Program-made: the position numbers and the translations under genes
Shown here: positions 12,001-22,886 of the stretch, one piece after another
Position numbering within the stretch: position 1 is the stretch's first letter
Layout: the number at the start of each line of letters is the position of its first letter
Assembly: GCF_964355755.1 (NCBI RefSeq)
Contig: NC_092670.1
Coordinates: 1,637,001-1,701,000 of the forward strand
Origin: Antedon mediterranea
Taxonomy: Eukaryota > Echinodermata > Crinoidea > Comatulida > Antedonidae
Direction of reading: 5' to 3'
Length of the DNA: 64,000 nt
The notes under the pieces: model-generated
The model's input: the letters and a program-made list of their open reading frames with translations, nothing else
What the model was told of the DNA's origin: nothing
The model's database searches: none

Positions 12001-14925
12001 AATACTGTATATGTACAGTACTAATAGTGTATTAGTACTAATAATTCCAATTTCAAATTCAAAATAAATAATGTATTATTAGTACTATAAATACTGTATT
12101 AGTACTACAGTAATAGTGTATTATTACTAATAAATACTGTATTAGTACTTATAAATACTGTATATGTACTAATAGTGTATTAGTACTAATAATTCCAATT
12201 TCAAAATAAATAGTGTATTAGTACTATAAATACTGTATTAGTACTAATAGTGTATTATTACTAATAAATACTGTATGTACTAAGTGTATTAGTACTATAA
12301 ATACTGTATTAGTACTAATAAATACTTATTAGTTCTAATATTTGAAATGGAAATGTCTTAACTGCACTGTATTAACTTAAAGGATAGCGTGCTCAAATTC
12401 CAATGGGAATGACTTTAGCAACGTCAGTCAGTTAAAACCAGACCACCTTTTAGGGTTAAGCTAACATCACATTGAATATGAATGCATTCTGACAAACTAT
12501 ACAGAATGGACTCAACTATAGTTAGAACGCACTTAATTGTGTTCCAACTTAAATGTAAACAAACAAATGTGAAGAGTTAATATTGGTTTTAAACACTGAA
12601 TGAAAATCAATATCAAATTTCCAAGTGGTTAATTCCAACAAGGTGTTATAAACCTGTTCAAGACATTTAAATCAATTTATTTAATAACAATAAATAATAG
12701 TGTTAAAATAAGTGATTTCCTATCTACTTCTTTCAACTTAATTTGTATTCATAAAAGAAAATCTCCTTTGATGTTTTCATGGTGTACTTTTCATTTTGCT
12801 TTACTTCTCAAGTTTTGATGTTTTCTTAGTGTACTTTTCATTTTGCTTCACTTCTCAAGTTTTCATTCATTATAAATTGTTCTCAATCTCATTGAAAAAT
12901 TAATTAATTTGTTTTATTATTATTATTATATCAATATTTATAAAGCGTCAATTCAAAGACTGAGGTACAAAATCAAAGGCGCTGGGCATGTTAGTGGTCG
13001 AAAAAATGAGTTTTGAGCAATTTTTTAAATAAGGCAACAGAAGAGCAGTGTTTAATTTGTGGGGGGGAGTGAATTCCAGAGTGTGGGTGCAGCAAAAGAA
13101 AACGATCTATGACCAAAGGTTTTAGTGGCTATGCGTGGAACAGAGAGTAAAAAATCATCAGATGATCTGCGCCCGTTTTCTTAAACCGGACTTTAGTCGT
13201 AGTTCAAAGTTCGACTTGAAAAAGTCGTAGTTCGAGCTATTACTTCAAATTCGATTAAAAAACGAAGTAGTCGAAGTTTGCAGTTCGACTTAATGAAGTC
13301 GAGCTTTTAGTCGAGTTGCACACGTCTGGGTAACAAAGGCTAAACATTGGCCAATGGCAAGAGAGTATTTGACGAGCAGACGAAATTTTGCTCATTGATA
13401 TCACTTTCCATTTTCTTACAAAACTTTTTACGCATCAGGACTATATACATGAAAAATAATTGTAATCGTTAATTATTAGAACAAGATCAATATTAATTTA
13501 ACAGTGAAGTACTTTTGATTAACAACAAACAAAATCTTCAAAATATATTTAGGAACCATGGCGGTACGGTAACTTTCATATTTTCTAGGCCTCCAACAAA
13601 GTATGATCGCGACGAACCACGCACTTCCTAGCGTGACAAGAAAGCGCTAGGCCCCCTAAACAATCCATCGCGTGGTGAATTGCCGCATCTCCCATTGTCG
13701 CTATGGCGTGACGTAGTTCAAGTCGGACTTGCGCGAAGAAAATAATGTAGTTTGTATACGGTTGTAAATAAAGATGATTTTCATTATTATAACTTATACC
13801 AATGTATATTTAATTAAGCTAATATAAATATAGATATTTCATTCAACTCAATGACTGTTACGTTTTTTATAAACATCGTCTAAAAACCATTTAGTCGACC
13901 ATTTAGCCTGCCCCCTCCAGGACTAAAAAAATCGATCAAAATCCGTCTCGATTTAGTCGAGGTTGGCCTGATTTAGTCGGTGATTTAGTTGAAGTTCGGT
14001 TTATGAATTAAAATGATGTCATTTTTTTAGTTTTAGCTCAAACTACGACTAAAGTCCGGTTTAAGAATACGGGCGTAAGAGTCCGTCCAGGAACATAAAA
14101 GGTGATTAATTTTATTTATTTTGTAATAGTTTATAATGGTATAATTAATAATATAAAAAGTACAAGTAACGATAAGCTAAAAGCTTGTAGCATTTTTCCT
14201 TAAGTGCCCGTTTTAAACAAGAGACCAGAAAAAGTGACGATACATGCTTATGAATTTTTGTCCCTTGTAAATTGTATGGAAAAAAGAATCTCCCTGTGAA
14301 ATTGAAAATTATCATGGCTACCAACTTGAAACATGTATTTTAATTTAGATAAAAATAAAATATAAAGATGACAGTACAATATCTATTTAATGAAATATAC
14401 AAATAAATTACATATTGTGAATTGACACAAACCAGATGATAAATTAAAAGTAACACATTTAAATCTTGATTTGAATTCTAAATAAATCCTATAAAGAAAT
14501 ACAGCCCATTTTATGAGGGTTAGAACACAGTTAAGTAAAGTTTTTTGGTAAGAATTGGTAAGACTAAGGTCGAGGAGGCAATAACAGTTAATTCATAATC
14601 TAAATGATAGTCTTTTGTGTACAATTGATTTAATTTTAAAAGTAAGCGATGTTAAATTTTCAATCTTTCTTTAAAACTACTGTACTTACAAAGAGCTGAC
14701 TTTCATTTGTAGAGTAGTAGAGATGAACGGAAACTCAGTGAAACCAAGACCAGCACATGACAAGTTGTACAACTCATCTTCTGTAAGGCTACAGCTGCAG
14801 TTATTTGGGGCATGATGGCAGAGGGACGTATCACTCCAAACAGTTTGGAAGAATAAGCAGGCCAAGATGAGACTCACATACTGGATTCCAACTCTCACCA
14901 GACCAGATTGAAGATGTGTAGACAT
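1..14925 (-). CDS. PKD1: polycystin-1 (PKD1-like), 5' half; continues past left edge
   Basis: Exons in reading order: 14925-14690, 7980-7909, 5936-5785, 5124-4495, 3417-3166 and 2896 to beyond base 1, about 1,412 residues here; every junction keeps phase. Seen: ATG at 14925 followed by a hydrophobic signal peptide; a cysteine-rich LRR N-cap (CHHAPNNCSCSL); one 72-bp leucine-rich-repeat exon (NLSNNYITNLPTD); an LRR C-cap (NKWVCNADLIWLQDW); a WSC domain with about eight cysteines; a PKD domain (WEMGDG); then a region like the one preceding the human PKD repeat block (LHMQVYRPV, then KYDVIGFQ). One giant open exon follows, with at least eight PKD-like repeats (WDFGDNG, WIFGDD, YLWSCETC). Polycystin-1 is a large receptor-like membrane protein that partners TRPP channels. 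The REJ, GPS and membrane parts would lie left of the window. The order LRR-WSC-PKD identifies it; no C-type lectin exon is visible. Confidence 0.9.
3752..4005. mobile_element. MITE copy 1 with internal 21-bp tandem expansion
   Basis: The ends are inverted copies: a degraded left end (CTTGACTACACTATGATCAA) and a right end GTTTGATAGTGTAGACAGAG. The internal motif CCATATTTGTGCATATCAC is repeated about six times at 21-bp spacing (about 3835-3960), whereas other copies of the family carry it once. The family recurs at 33186-33327, 41805-41931 and 51741-51897. No coding capacity, so probably non-autonomous. Confidence 0.75.
4233..4318 (+). repeat. 86-bp dispersed repeat, copy 1
   Basis: Identical over 86 bp, by eye, to 12606-12691 in the same orientation. 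Both copies lie in introns of the polycystin gene. No family recognised. Confidence 0.9.
5164..5650. repeat. 18-bp minisatellite, about 27 copies
   Basis: The unit is TTATAAGTGTACGCTCAT. Copies alternate largely between TGTAC and TGTAT, giving a 36-bp higher-order period. Because 18 is a multiple of three, both strands stay open and produce spurious repetitive ORFs. It lies in the polycystin intron just upstream of the WSC exon's 3' splice site. Confidence 0.95.
6061..7866. repeat. 52-bp minisatellite, about 34 copies
   Basis: The unit begins CATAGAGGTATTATACAAAC and continues TAGATAGTCCCTGCCCTATT to 52 bp. Copies differ at few sites: CTAGATAG, CAAGATAG, CTAGAGAG and CCAACTAG variants are interspersed. 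It fills most of the intron between the LRR and LRR C-cap exons of the polycystin gene. Direct repeats with no unique spacers, so not CRISPR-like. Confidence 0.97.
9592..10420. repeat. 36-38-bp AT-rich array, block 1
   Basis: The unit CTAATAGTGTATTATTACTA continues with ATAAATACTGTATGTA (36 bp). Variants ending TATAAGTA or TATTAGTA are 38 bp. About 22 copies, becoming irregular toward 10,200-10,420. Confidence 0.93.
10421..11851. other. non-repeat insert splitting the AT-rich array
   Basis: Non-repetitive DNA sits between two blocks of the same array. Near the left boundary is a hairpin-forming CTAGATGG...CCATCTAG (about 10420-10451). Inside are two diverged copies of one segment (about 10,940-11,030 and 11,640-11,740, sharing TTTAATCGTCAATAA and ATCTAACTCAA-like text). 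No coding region recognised. Likely a mobile-element insertion, though no clean right terminus is seen. Confidence 0.5.
11852..12345. repeat. 36-38-bp AT-rich array, block 2
   Basis: The same units as block 1 (ATAAATACTGTATATGTACT, CTAATAGTGTATTAGTACTA), more degenerate and mixed with AATTCCAAATTCAAATTC segments that also occur at the end of block 1. Confidence 0.9.
12606..12691 (+). repeat. 86-bp dispersed repeat, copy 2
   Basis: Identical to 4233-4318 and in the same orientation. Confidence 0.9.
12930..13169. repeat. probable retroelement remnant
   Basis: It contains text resembling tails common in animal SINEs (AAAGCGTCAATTCAAAGACT, then AAAGGCGCTGG) and a broken plus-strand reading frame. 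A TIR element inserted at its right side. The family is not identified. Confidence 0.35.
13170..14075. mobile_element. TIR element, about 906 bp
   Basis: Left end CGCCCGTTTTCTTAAACCGG and right end, inverted, CGCCCGTATTCTTAAACCGG; the match continues as ACTTTAGTCGTAGTT. The interior has further short palindromes built on TTTAGTCGA. No transposase frame is visible, so it is a non-autonomous element. I could not find a convincing target-site duplication. Confidence 0.75.
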
Positions 14926-15298
14926 CTCCAAATGAAGTTCTGTAAACTTCTTTACTTGAAGTTTAGTGGATACATTCAGTCAGCTGATGTCATGTGATTC
15001 TCTCCAGCTTGGACATTAACTAGAGGTAACACTTCTAGTTTATGTAAATGTTTCTGATTTGAATGTTGGTGGCATTACCAGGAACAATGACATCTTTTTT
15101 AAGAAGTGCATTCAACTCCAGCTTGTCTGCTGCCATAGCGGCGGAAGACCAAGCAAGGCATGACCATCATTAGACATTGATTCCCTCTCGTGGGTTGATA
15201 GTGCTCAAACCATAATACAATTCTAATTTTCTGGAGTGGAAGCAAATTACACATTACACATACATTTTAATTAAATTCTTATAAATCAGGTCTGACTT

Positions 15299-15395
15299 GA
15301 GTGAGTAGATAGACTGAGAGATAGCACCATTTTGAGTGAGTAGATAGACTTTCTCTGAGAATAATTAGGATGTGTCTGAGAGATAGCACCATTTT
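15299..15395 (+). repeat. local imperfect duplication
   Basis: GAGTGAGTAGATAGACT and GAGAGATAGCACCATTTT each occur twice between 15299 and 15395, immediately left of the TIR transposon. Confidence 0.7.
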
Positions 15396-16289
15396 GGTTC
15401 AAGCATGGAGGTATAAAATAGGAGAGAGCTCGAATGTATTGTAGCGCGTTAACAGGATGTCGCCATGGTATTTTCAAAGCCAAAGCCTTGTGCCGACAGC
15501 GCGCTGCGCGGACTTTGTTACCGACGTCAGCCGCCGCCTCTAGTCAGCCCTCTATCACAGAGGAGGTGAGATCCTAAAAAATACACAAACAAACGCATAT
15601 ACTTTTGGCATGCGCAGTGCTATTGTTTGTGTTATAATTGTTGCGCAATCAAATGTTTGCTTCCCGCTTAAAAAATCTCTAAATATTGATACCAAACACG
15701 TTTACATATGACATTTTAAGCAAATTTTATCAGGCTCCTATTATAGTTGTTATTGTAATTTACTTGCTGTTTATGCAATTATATGTATTTCGATAAAATA
15801 TTAATAGACGTCGTCAGACAGCTGTAGTTTTGTGTGAAGAACACATGGTTATTACTTTACATTCTTACATTAGTCGTTGGGCTGCCGATGATTGCCGGCC
15901 AAAGATATTGACGAAATACATTAGGCATATTTCGCGGGTTTGTTGACAATGGATGGGGGAGGTATTCGATTACAAAACCGTGACTAGGTCTATAGTTTTA
16001 GGCTAGGGCCGGAGTAGTCCTTGCATAATTATTATAATCTAGACTAAAAATATAATCATTGCCGTAGCAGCCATTTTATCTCCTCTGCATGCAGAGTAAA
16101 CAAGCATGTGACGTCACGTCGCCGATATCAGGAGGCATGCGCAGTGACTCGGAACGCGACTAGGAAGCGACAACGCAGAGAGGCACACTACGCGTAACAT
16201 TGTGTAACATGCTGAGGCGGCGGACTACGTAGTACAAAGGCTTGTCTTCCGAGCTCTCTCCTTCTATTTTATACCTCCATGGTTCAAGC
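15396..16289. mobile_element. TIR DNA transposon with 9-bp target duplication
   Basis: The element itself is 15405-16280 (876 bp). Its ends are inverted: ATGGAGGTATAAAATAGGAG on the left and ATGGAGGTATAAAATAGAAG read inward from the right, both continuing through GAGAGAGCTCG. The direct repeat GGTTCAAGC lies exactly outside each end (15396-15404 and 16281-16289). An 8-9-bp duplication is known for Mutator-like, Merlin and hAT transposons. The interior is GC-richer than its surroundings and shows no transposase frame, so it is non-autonomous. Confidence 0.85.
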
Positions 16290-16654
16290 TTCATAAATGC
16301 AATGAATGTTGTTCAATTCAAGTTCGAAATGTAAATAATTCATAATTAGGGCCTAGGCCTAGGCCTCAGGGAATAATTTCACCAGTGTAGCATAGCAAAA
16401 AGCTATACAAAACAACCTTCTTGCTACACATTTCTACAATTGTGTAGCAAAAAATACGATAGAAAACTATGATTCTTGACTAAAAAATCAGTTTGATTCG
16501 CAATATTGCTAAACAAAATTTTAAAATGAAATTTTTCCCTGGGCCTAGGCCTACTATGTATGTATGGATGGAATAAAATGTATATTGCCATATTAAGATT
16601 TTTTTTATTCAGTAAACCGAATTCATAACAAAACATAATGTGCACAGTGAAAAA

Positions 16655-16871
16655 CAATGCTTGAAGCAGTGCCAAGCACCAAAGCCCGAGAGGAGGAGCT
16701 GTAACCAACCAGACAGCGTCCCTGACAATGCTTGAATGAAGCAGTGCCAAGCACCAAAGCCCGAGAGGAGGAGCTGTAACCAACCAGACAGCGTCCCTGA
16801 CAATGCTTGAAGCAGTGCCAAGCACCAAAGCCCGAGAGGAGGAGCTGTAACCAACCAGACAGCGTCCCTGA
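16655..16871. repeat. 71-bp tandem repeat, 3 copies
   Basis: The unit starts CAATGCTTGAAGCAGTGCCA and ends ACAGCGTCCCTGA. The middle copy has a 4-bp insertion (75 bp). Overlapping ORFs in several frames on the minus strand are a by-product of the repeat. Confidence 0.93.
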
Positions 16872-18192
16872 CAATGTTTATTTGACAGTCTATCTCGACG
16901 TGTATGTGCTACTCTACTCTTAGTCTTACTTATAGTTATACTAGGCCCTAGGTATTACTAGTCTATACAGTACATTATCATTATTATAGGCCTAGCCTAG
17001 GTTTTCCTATATTATCAACATCAATTATGGATCAAAATTACTCACTGTTTCACAGTATTACCGAGGTAAATATCACAATTTTGAAACTCGGTCCAATATT
17101 ATATTCTCTTCAACGTTTTTACCGTAGAAAATTATATCGTTTTCACACACATTGAATCTTTTTCGCGTATAAATCATTTTTCTTCAGTGAATCACCAATA
17201 GGTGGCGCTCTTTCATAATTTATAATTTATTCTCTCTCTTACTTTACAATCGATATACACGACCAATACAATATCATAAAATTAATACATTATTTATTTA
17301 ACACGAACATTATCAGTAACATATTACATTATTTATGTATTGTTTATACCAGTGACCGGTGACAGAAGAATGAATTAGCTCTGACAGTCACAGATTTTGT
17401 CCACATAAATTGCAAAAATGTTGATTTAGAAATCAATATTCTTATAAATAAAGAAATCAATATGTACAAGCTAATCAATTAGAGTAGATAGTTATACTTA
17501 CATAAAAGGTAATAAACCTTGAGATTTGTTGATGAAGTATTTGTCATAACAAATAAATAATGCTTAAAAATATTGATGTAATTTCCTGGGTGAGCATATT
17601 TACCAAAATCACACTTGTGAGATTATCACTCAAATAAATATTTCCCTTAAATTGTATTCAATTTTTTAAATTTTCATAACAAATAATAAAGCCTAAATAA
17701 ATCAAGCCTAGGTGCAAATGGTGAATATGGCGGGAATATGGCCACTGGATTCCATATAATATTTTTATCTTTGCATTATTTTAATCTCCCAATGTTAAAT
17801 TTTCTGCACGCCTCAGTCTATAAAACAGATTATACAGCTATCTGGAATACAACTGTACAAGACAAAATAATAGCTTCAAATAAATTGGTGTATTTGGAGT
17901 GTATTTATTAAGTAGTCATTAAAAGTACAATCCTACTTTATTAACAAAGTAAACTTATCAAATACAAATTGTTTTAGCTCAACCATTTTAGACAATATTT
18001 AGACATTATCAAAAGCTGTTTCACATTTCAATTAGCACTCCACGAATTAATCCCACCTCAAGGATATTTTGGAAAATTAGTATTCTGATCTTACACAGCA
18101 ACCATTAAGTTCTATCCCATGATGCCTCACAGTCTTGTAATGTATAAGTTCAAATATTCAATGGCCAACTTTTATTTTTTATTTCTTTTTCA
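16872..18192. other. intergenic, nothing recognised
   Basis: AT-rich sequence between the 71-bp repeat and the 3' end of COX10. I see no coding potential or clear repeat apart from AGGCCTAG-type palindromes near 16,940-17,000. Confidence 0.6.
18171..18183 (-). terminator. COX10 polyadenylation signals
   Basis: Two AATAAA hexamers on the minus strand, at 18178-18183 and 18171-18176, begin about 10 bp after the COX10 stop codon. Confidence 0.6.
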
Positions 18193-21100
18193 CTAAAATT
18201 CTTTCTTAACGCTCCAATTTGCTAAACTGTTTTTCTCAGAATCTGGACTTAATTTTTTCTTACTAATTATCATCAAAAGCATGATGATTGGTAGATGAAG
18301 TAGACTAAACCGGAATAGTTGCTTAGCAGAGTGCGAGTCTGCTTTTTGATGAAAGCGCCATGCCAGCCACGTAAACCAGAGGTTTATGGGTAATGTGTCT
18401 AACGCAAAGGCCCAAGTTGTTAATCCTATGACAGGTGCAAGAGTGCACAATCCAGTTATGCCAACACAGTGTCGCAGAGCTACTCTACGGCAGAGACCAG
18501 GATCAGTGGTTGCCATCATGCGGTACCCGCCACGTGAATAGTCCTTCCTTAAATTCCAACTCAAAGCGTTAAAATGTGGAAATTGCCACGCATATAATAT
18601 ACCAGCTAACACCAATGCACCTAAAACAAAAACGTTTATTTTTATTTTTTGTAAACAGTTTTAAAAATAAAAAAGAAATTTTAGCTACAAAAACTACAGT
18701 TTTCTATTTTTCATTGAAATTATAGACAAATAATCAGTCAATCAACTGGTGTTTTTAATGATAAAATAGAATTTAAGAACTTTTCTTTACCTCAAGAAAA
18801 TTCTGGCTTAGCAAGAGTTGACTGCACAGAATTTCCAGTTTGTAATCATGAGCTAATTTATAGATGTTGATGTGTAGCAGCATTAAAATATTCTTAATAA
18901 ATTATTTACCTCCTTGCAGAGATCCAGAAGAAGCTGACCATCCAATGAGTGGAGGGAGTGCTCCGACAACTGCCCCCACCCAGGTGTTGATTATGCTGAT
19001 TCTCTTTAACGGTGTGTACGCCATAGTATAAAGAGCCCAGGTGCTAAAGGCGATGGCTGCTGACAGAGGGTTAACAAAGAGGCCTAGGATAGCAATACCA
19101 GACAGTCCAGCTGTCATTGCAAACCCAACAGAATGCGTAGAACTAAAAAAAAAATTAATCCAATTCATTTATTTTCTAGAACGGCATATAATAGAAAACA
19201 TTGAATACAAATAGAATTTGATTAGCTTTTTGGTAAATTGTAAAAAATGATAAAATCACTGATATAAGTACTCTCTTTCTGGTGAAAAAAAAGTTTAACA
19301 ATAACTGACATTAAATAAGGCAAATTGAATAGAGGAATAAATCTGTCAATACTTTGACTCTGTAAAAACTTCAATTGGCCTAGTTACCCACAATAACCTA
19401 TGATATCAACAATCTTACCTTAAAAGACCACGGACTAAAACTCTATTTCTTGTCCTCAACATCTGGCAATCAAACGGTACCTCAAAAAACTAATTTGGAA
19501 AACAATAGAAACAAGTTCAGAACAACAACAAAATAGATTTTATTTTATTTTTCTTCAAAAATTAAACGGTAAAGCATTGATTACTTACCTGGTTCATAGC
19601 ATTAGCTGAGCAAGACGTCAGGAAGGTTCCTAATGACATAAGGGCGAAGGTCGTAGGTATGAAGTCACCAGATGACATCCCATACCCAGCCATTGCAGAT
19701 AGAACAACTAAGCCTAAATGAAAAACAAAACACATTACAAAACTGATAAGTGACAAGTTTTGATCCTCAAAATGGTTTCATTAAGGTATAGTAGTGCTAG
19801 AGTAAATATCTTGTAATTTGAAACAAGCAATATTCACAAGTTGTTGAGTGGTGCAGTCAGTAGTTATGAATTATCATAATCGAAAGGTAACTAACCAGTT
19901 AGTCTGCTCTTAGACAGTTGCATATACAAAGATGGAAGCTCACGAAATTGCACTTTATTTTCAACCCACTCTGAAATATCCTCCGTCTTATCCTTGTTGC
20001 CATCTTCAGGCTCAATTGGACACGGAACGACATGCGCCACCAACTGTTCACTGACTGACTTATTGTTATCGTCCTCAGTAGGTTCTAACCTTTGACCAGG
20101 CAATTGTACTTTATATAATGTTCTTTTTTCATTCAATTCTAAGATATTTTTTTCCTTTATATTTTCATTTTTCAATAAATATTCATTTTTCTTTTTGGTT
20201 ATTTCTTTAGTTAAATTTTTTTTATTTCTTGACTCTTTAGTTTCTTCTACTAATGCTTTAGTTGTTCCTAGTTGATTTGTTTTTGTTGTTATCTGTAATG
20301 AAAAATACAAGACAAATCAGGAGACACTCTATTAGAGATCCCACTAATAATGTAAATATAATCAGAGACTTCCACCCATTATGCAGTCTTCTCCCTCCTC
20401 CTCCTCCTCCTCATCATCATCAGCTCCCTCAATGGTCTCCAATTACAGGCCACATTTTTTAGACTATTCTTCAGAACATAAAAAAGGAAGTTTCTCTCTT
20501 TCTGATATCAATTATAACAATTATCATTGGTTAGTCTTACATTTCGAAAATCTTTTCTAAAAGTCGAACATGAAGTTGAAAAATGGCATACTGTTGGACG
20601 ACGACGTGATGATAATTGAAAGGCAGGATTATGTGAGGTAGATCTCCTAAGTACAATACATCGAATGTGTGAAAGAAGACACATCTGCTGCCAGTAAACA
20701 TCTAGAAAAACAACAACAAAAACAGATATGTACACCAGAAATTAAGTTCAGCAGCAATGTTTGTTTTTCCGACTTTTTTACTTTCCAAAATTCTGCTGGC
20801 CATTTTACACGAGGTCATCCTTTTAAGTTGTGTAAACATCGGTTTAATACCTTTAGTAGAGCTTCTTTCTTTGATTTACGTATCATTAACACATGGAACT
20901 CATTACCATTTAACATTGTTTAAAGCCCAACACTTAACACTTTCAAGCAAAAATATGACACACACATAAAAATTATGAGAGGAGGCAGCCTCTACGAGTA
21001 AATACTCTTTGCCTCCTTATTTCACTAAGGTAAGCACTAAGGTAAGCATAAAGTTAGTAGCGCGAAACTAATTGATAGGAAGATAATGCACTGTGACCAT

Positions 21101-22768
21101 ACACTGTAACTGTATCTTAATAATAATTATTATTATTTTTGTGAACATCAGCTTAAATAAAATTGTGACTACCATACATACACTCCCAAAAAGATTCTAA
21201 TTAGGTAAAAGTCAGTCTAGGCTAATCCTTCTTTTCTTGCATTGACAACAGAACAGTATTTTCTTGATTTATTTCTTTGTTGTTATTTTTATAATTCATG
21301 CACCATTCATTAATTATTAATATTATTAGAAATAACGTTAAAATAAAACAAAAAAATCCTATTCTGAAATCTACAGGCTGCTGCCTAGCCTAGCTAGGCC
21401 CTACCTATAAGCCGGGTATTCGGCCTGCCCATTCTCTGCCGCGACGCCGGGCCTCCTACCTAGCTAGTCTAACTTTTTTACCTCTCGTTCGTTGCTGCTG
21501 TACTCATACTGTATCATATATCGAATACAGATCACTCCGGCCGCGCTTCACTCCAGCCGCGCTTCAATCCGGCCGCGATTCATTCCGGCCGCAGCTATGG
21601 AGCGCCCAATGAGTCTTTTACAACCGAGACACGTTTTTTGTAGAGAATCAAAATAAACATTTGTAATCATACAGTATATTTTTTCTCTTTCAGGATCACA
21701 ACAACATCGCAAGTGTTTTAAATTAGGTCTAATGCTAAAACAAAATAATTTATGTGTTTTATCCAATGTAATAGGCTAGTATATTAATTGTAATGTGATT
21801 AATTATGTAATTTATTGCAATGTACCCTATATGTCATATTATTTTTATCATATATAAATTAAAATATAAAATCATTGTAAATTGGACTGTACAAAAATGA
21901 TATATTAATTCTTGATACAATTCCCGGTAACATTAATTAGACGGATATTTGATTATTTGAAATAAATTAATTAATATTGTAAATATTGTTATTAACTATA
22001 ACAAACATCAATAATAATTGATTATTTGAAATAAATGAATTAATATTTTACATATTGTTATTAACTATTTAGTAAGTATGGGTACTGGCAAGATAAAGTG
22101 TTATAAAAATAAGGGTTTTAACTAATTGTTAATGTTAATAAATGTAAAGCTATAAAAATAAATGTACATAGAAAGAAATTAAATATTGTTATTCAAGCAT
22201 TAATTAGACGGGTATTTGATTATTAGTTTATTATTGAATTTAATTAAGTTAAGTTTAGTTTGAAAGAAAAAGCAGTTCCAACTTCTTTGAATGTTATTGT
22301 TAATGAAAAAAGTAAAATTGTTGCTAATAAATATTCAACTAGCCTAGGCCTAGTAGGCCTAGGCCTAGTTCCATTTAAATTCACCAAGAATTTGTTATAA
22401 CAATGAACAGTATAGAAAACGTAGATATGGGCGCTCCATACTAACGGCCCCTTTGCACAGGAAGTCGAATTGAATAGCGGCCGGAGTGCATAACATCGCG
22501 CTAAACTGATAGGGCGGGCGACCGGAGTGAAGCGCGGCCGGAGTGATCGGCTACCCATCTAGTAGGCCTAGTACTAAAGTAGGCCTAGGCTAGCCTACTA
22601 GGCTAGTCCTATATATAGTTTAGGCTCTAAATAAAGAAAAAGGACAGATCGTGCATCCCTCTTTTTAAACATTGCATTCCTTTAATATAATTTAACTGTA
22701 TATTGCAAAAACTTACCATAAACAGCACGTCTACTTCGAAAGCAAACAAACTTCATGTAAGTCGCCAT
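18193..22768 (-). CDS. COX10: protoheme IX farnesyltransferase, mitochondrial
   Basis: Exons: 22768-22717, 20701-20541, 20292-19896, 19713-19589, 19489-19419, 19142-18910 and 18620-18193, totalling 488 codons plus stop; every junction is in phase. COX10 is an inner-mitochondrial-membrane prenyltransferase that converts heme B to heme O on the way to heme A of cytochrome oxidase. Seen: an Arg/Ser-rich N-terminus with no acidic run, as in a mitochondrial presequence; a low-complexity lysine/glutamate-rich linker in exon 3; then the UbiA core with the conserved segment [18 protein letters not shown] split between exons 4 and 5, and [17 protein letters not shown] and [11 protein letters not shown] near the C-terminus. 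Several hydrophobic helices follow. Human COX10 is 443 aa; the excess here is the linker. Intron 1 holds two mobile-element remnants. Confidence 0.97.
20744..21001 (+). mobile_element. non-LTR retrotransposon 3' fragment
   Basis: The plus-strand frame reads [20 protein letters not shown]...[12 protein letters not shown], the motif found at the C-terminal end of many LINE reverse-transcriptase ORFs (RGH..KL...R...R..FF..R.I..WN.LP). A premature TAA at 20921 interrupts it, and the same frame then runs [14 protein letters not shown] to a second stop at 20999. A dead, 5'-truncated copy inside COX10 intron 1, opposite in strand to the gene. Confidence 0.75.
21530..22548. mobile_element. 1.0-kb inverted-repeat element with GC-rich subterminal repeats
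   Basis: Both ends read inward as GATCACTCCGGCCGCGCTTC then ACTCC, and both arms later share TATGGAGCGCCCA. Within each arm variants of CTCCGGCCGCGCTTCA recur. The centre is AT-rich, with a duplicated segment (TTGATTATTTGAAATAAA near 21,950 and 22,020). No transposase. It sits in COX10 intron 1. Confidence 0.75.
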
Positions 22769-22886
22769 GTTGTCGTCAAAAGTTCCGACCGACCGCCGTG
22801 TGCTGCTATTTTGACGACCGCCGTTTACTGTGAGGACCAAAAAAGTGTTCATCCTCGACTCGTTTATTTTTCTATTTTTCCGGTTA
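22769..22886. promoter_or_regulatory. bidirectional promoter region COX10/RPP21
   Basis: Only 118 bp separate the two start codons, which face away from each other. The interval is GC-richer than its surroundings and contains several CpG (for example CCGACCGACCGCCGTG). No TATA box is evident. Transcription starts are unknown; that the promoter is shared is inferred from spacing alone. Confidence 0.7.

Larger units (their letters stand above)
7981..14689. other. 6.7-kb first intron of the polycystin gene
   Basis: No exon is supported inside it. From low to high coordinate it holds a possible degraded transposon end near 8784 (CAGTGGCGGATCCAGG, resembling common animal DNA-transposon termini), a 36-38-bp array in two blocks (9592-10420 and 11852-12345) around about 1.4 kb of non-repeat DNA, the second 86-bp dispersed repeat, a retroelement-like remnant (about 12930-13169) and a TIR element (13170-14075). 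Confidence 0.7.

Noticed and set aside
16424-16874. Overlapping minus-strand ORFs with repeated LLSGFGAWHC-type text
   Set aside because: Three frames of a 71-bp tandem repeat; non-multiple-of-three period, no homology recognised.
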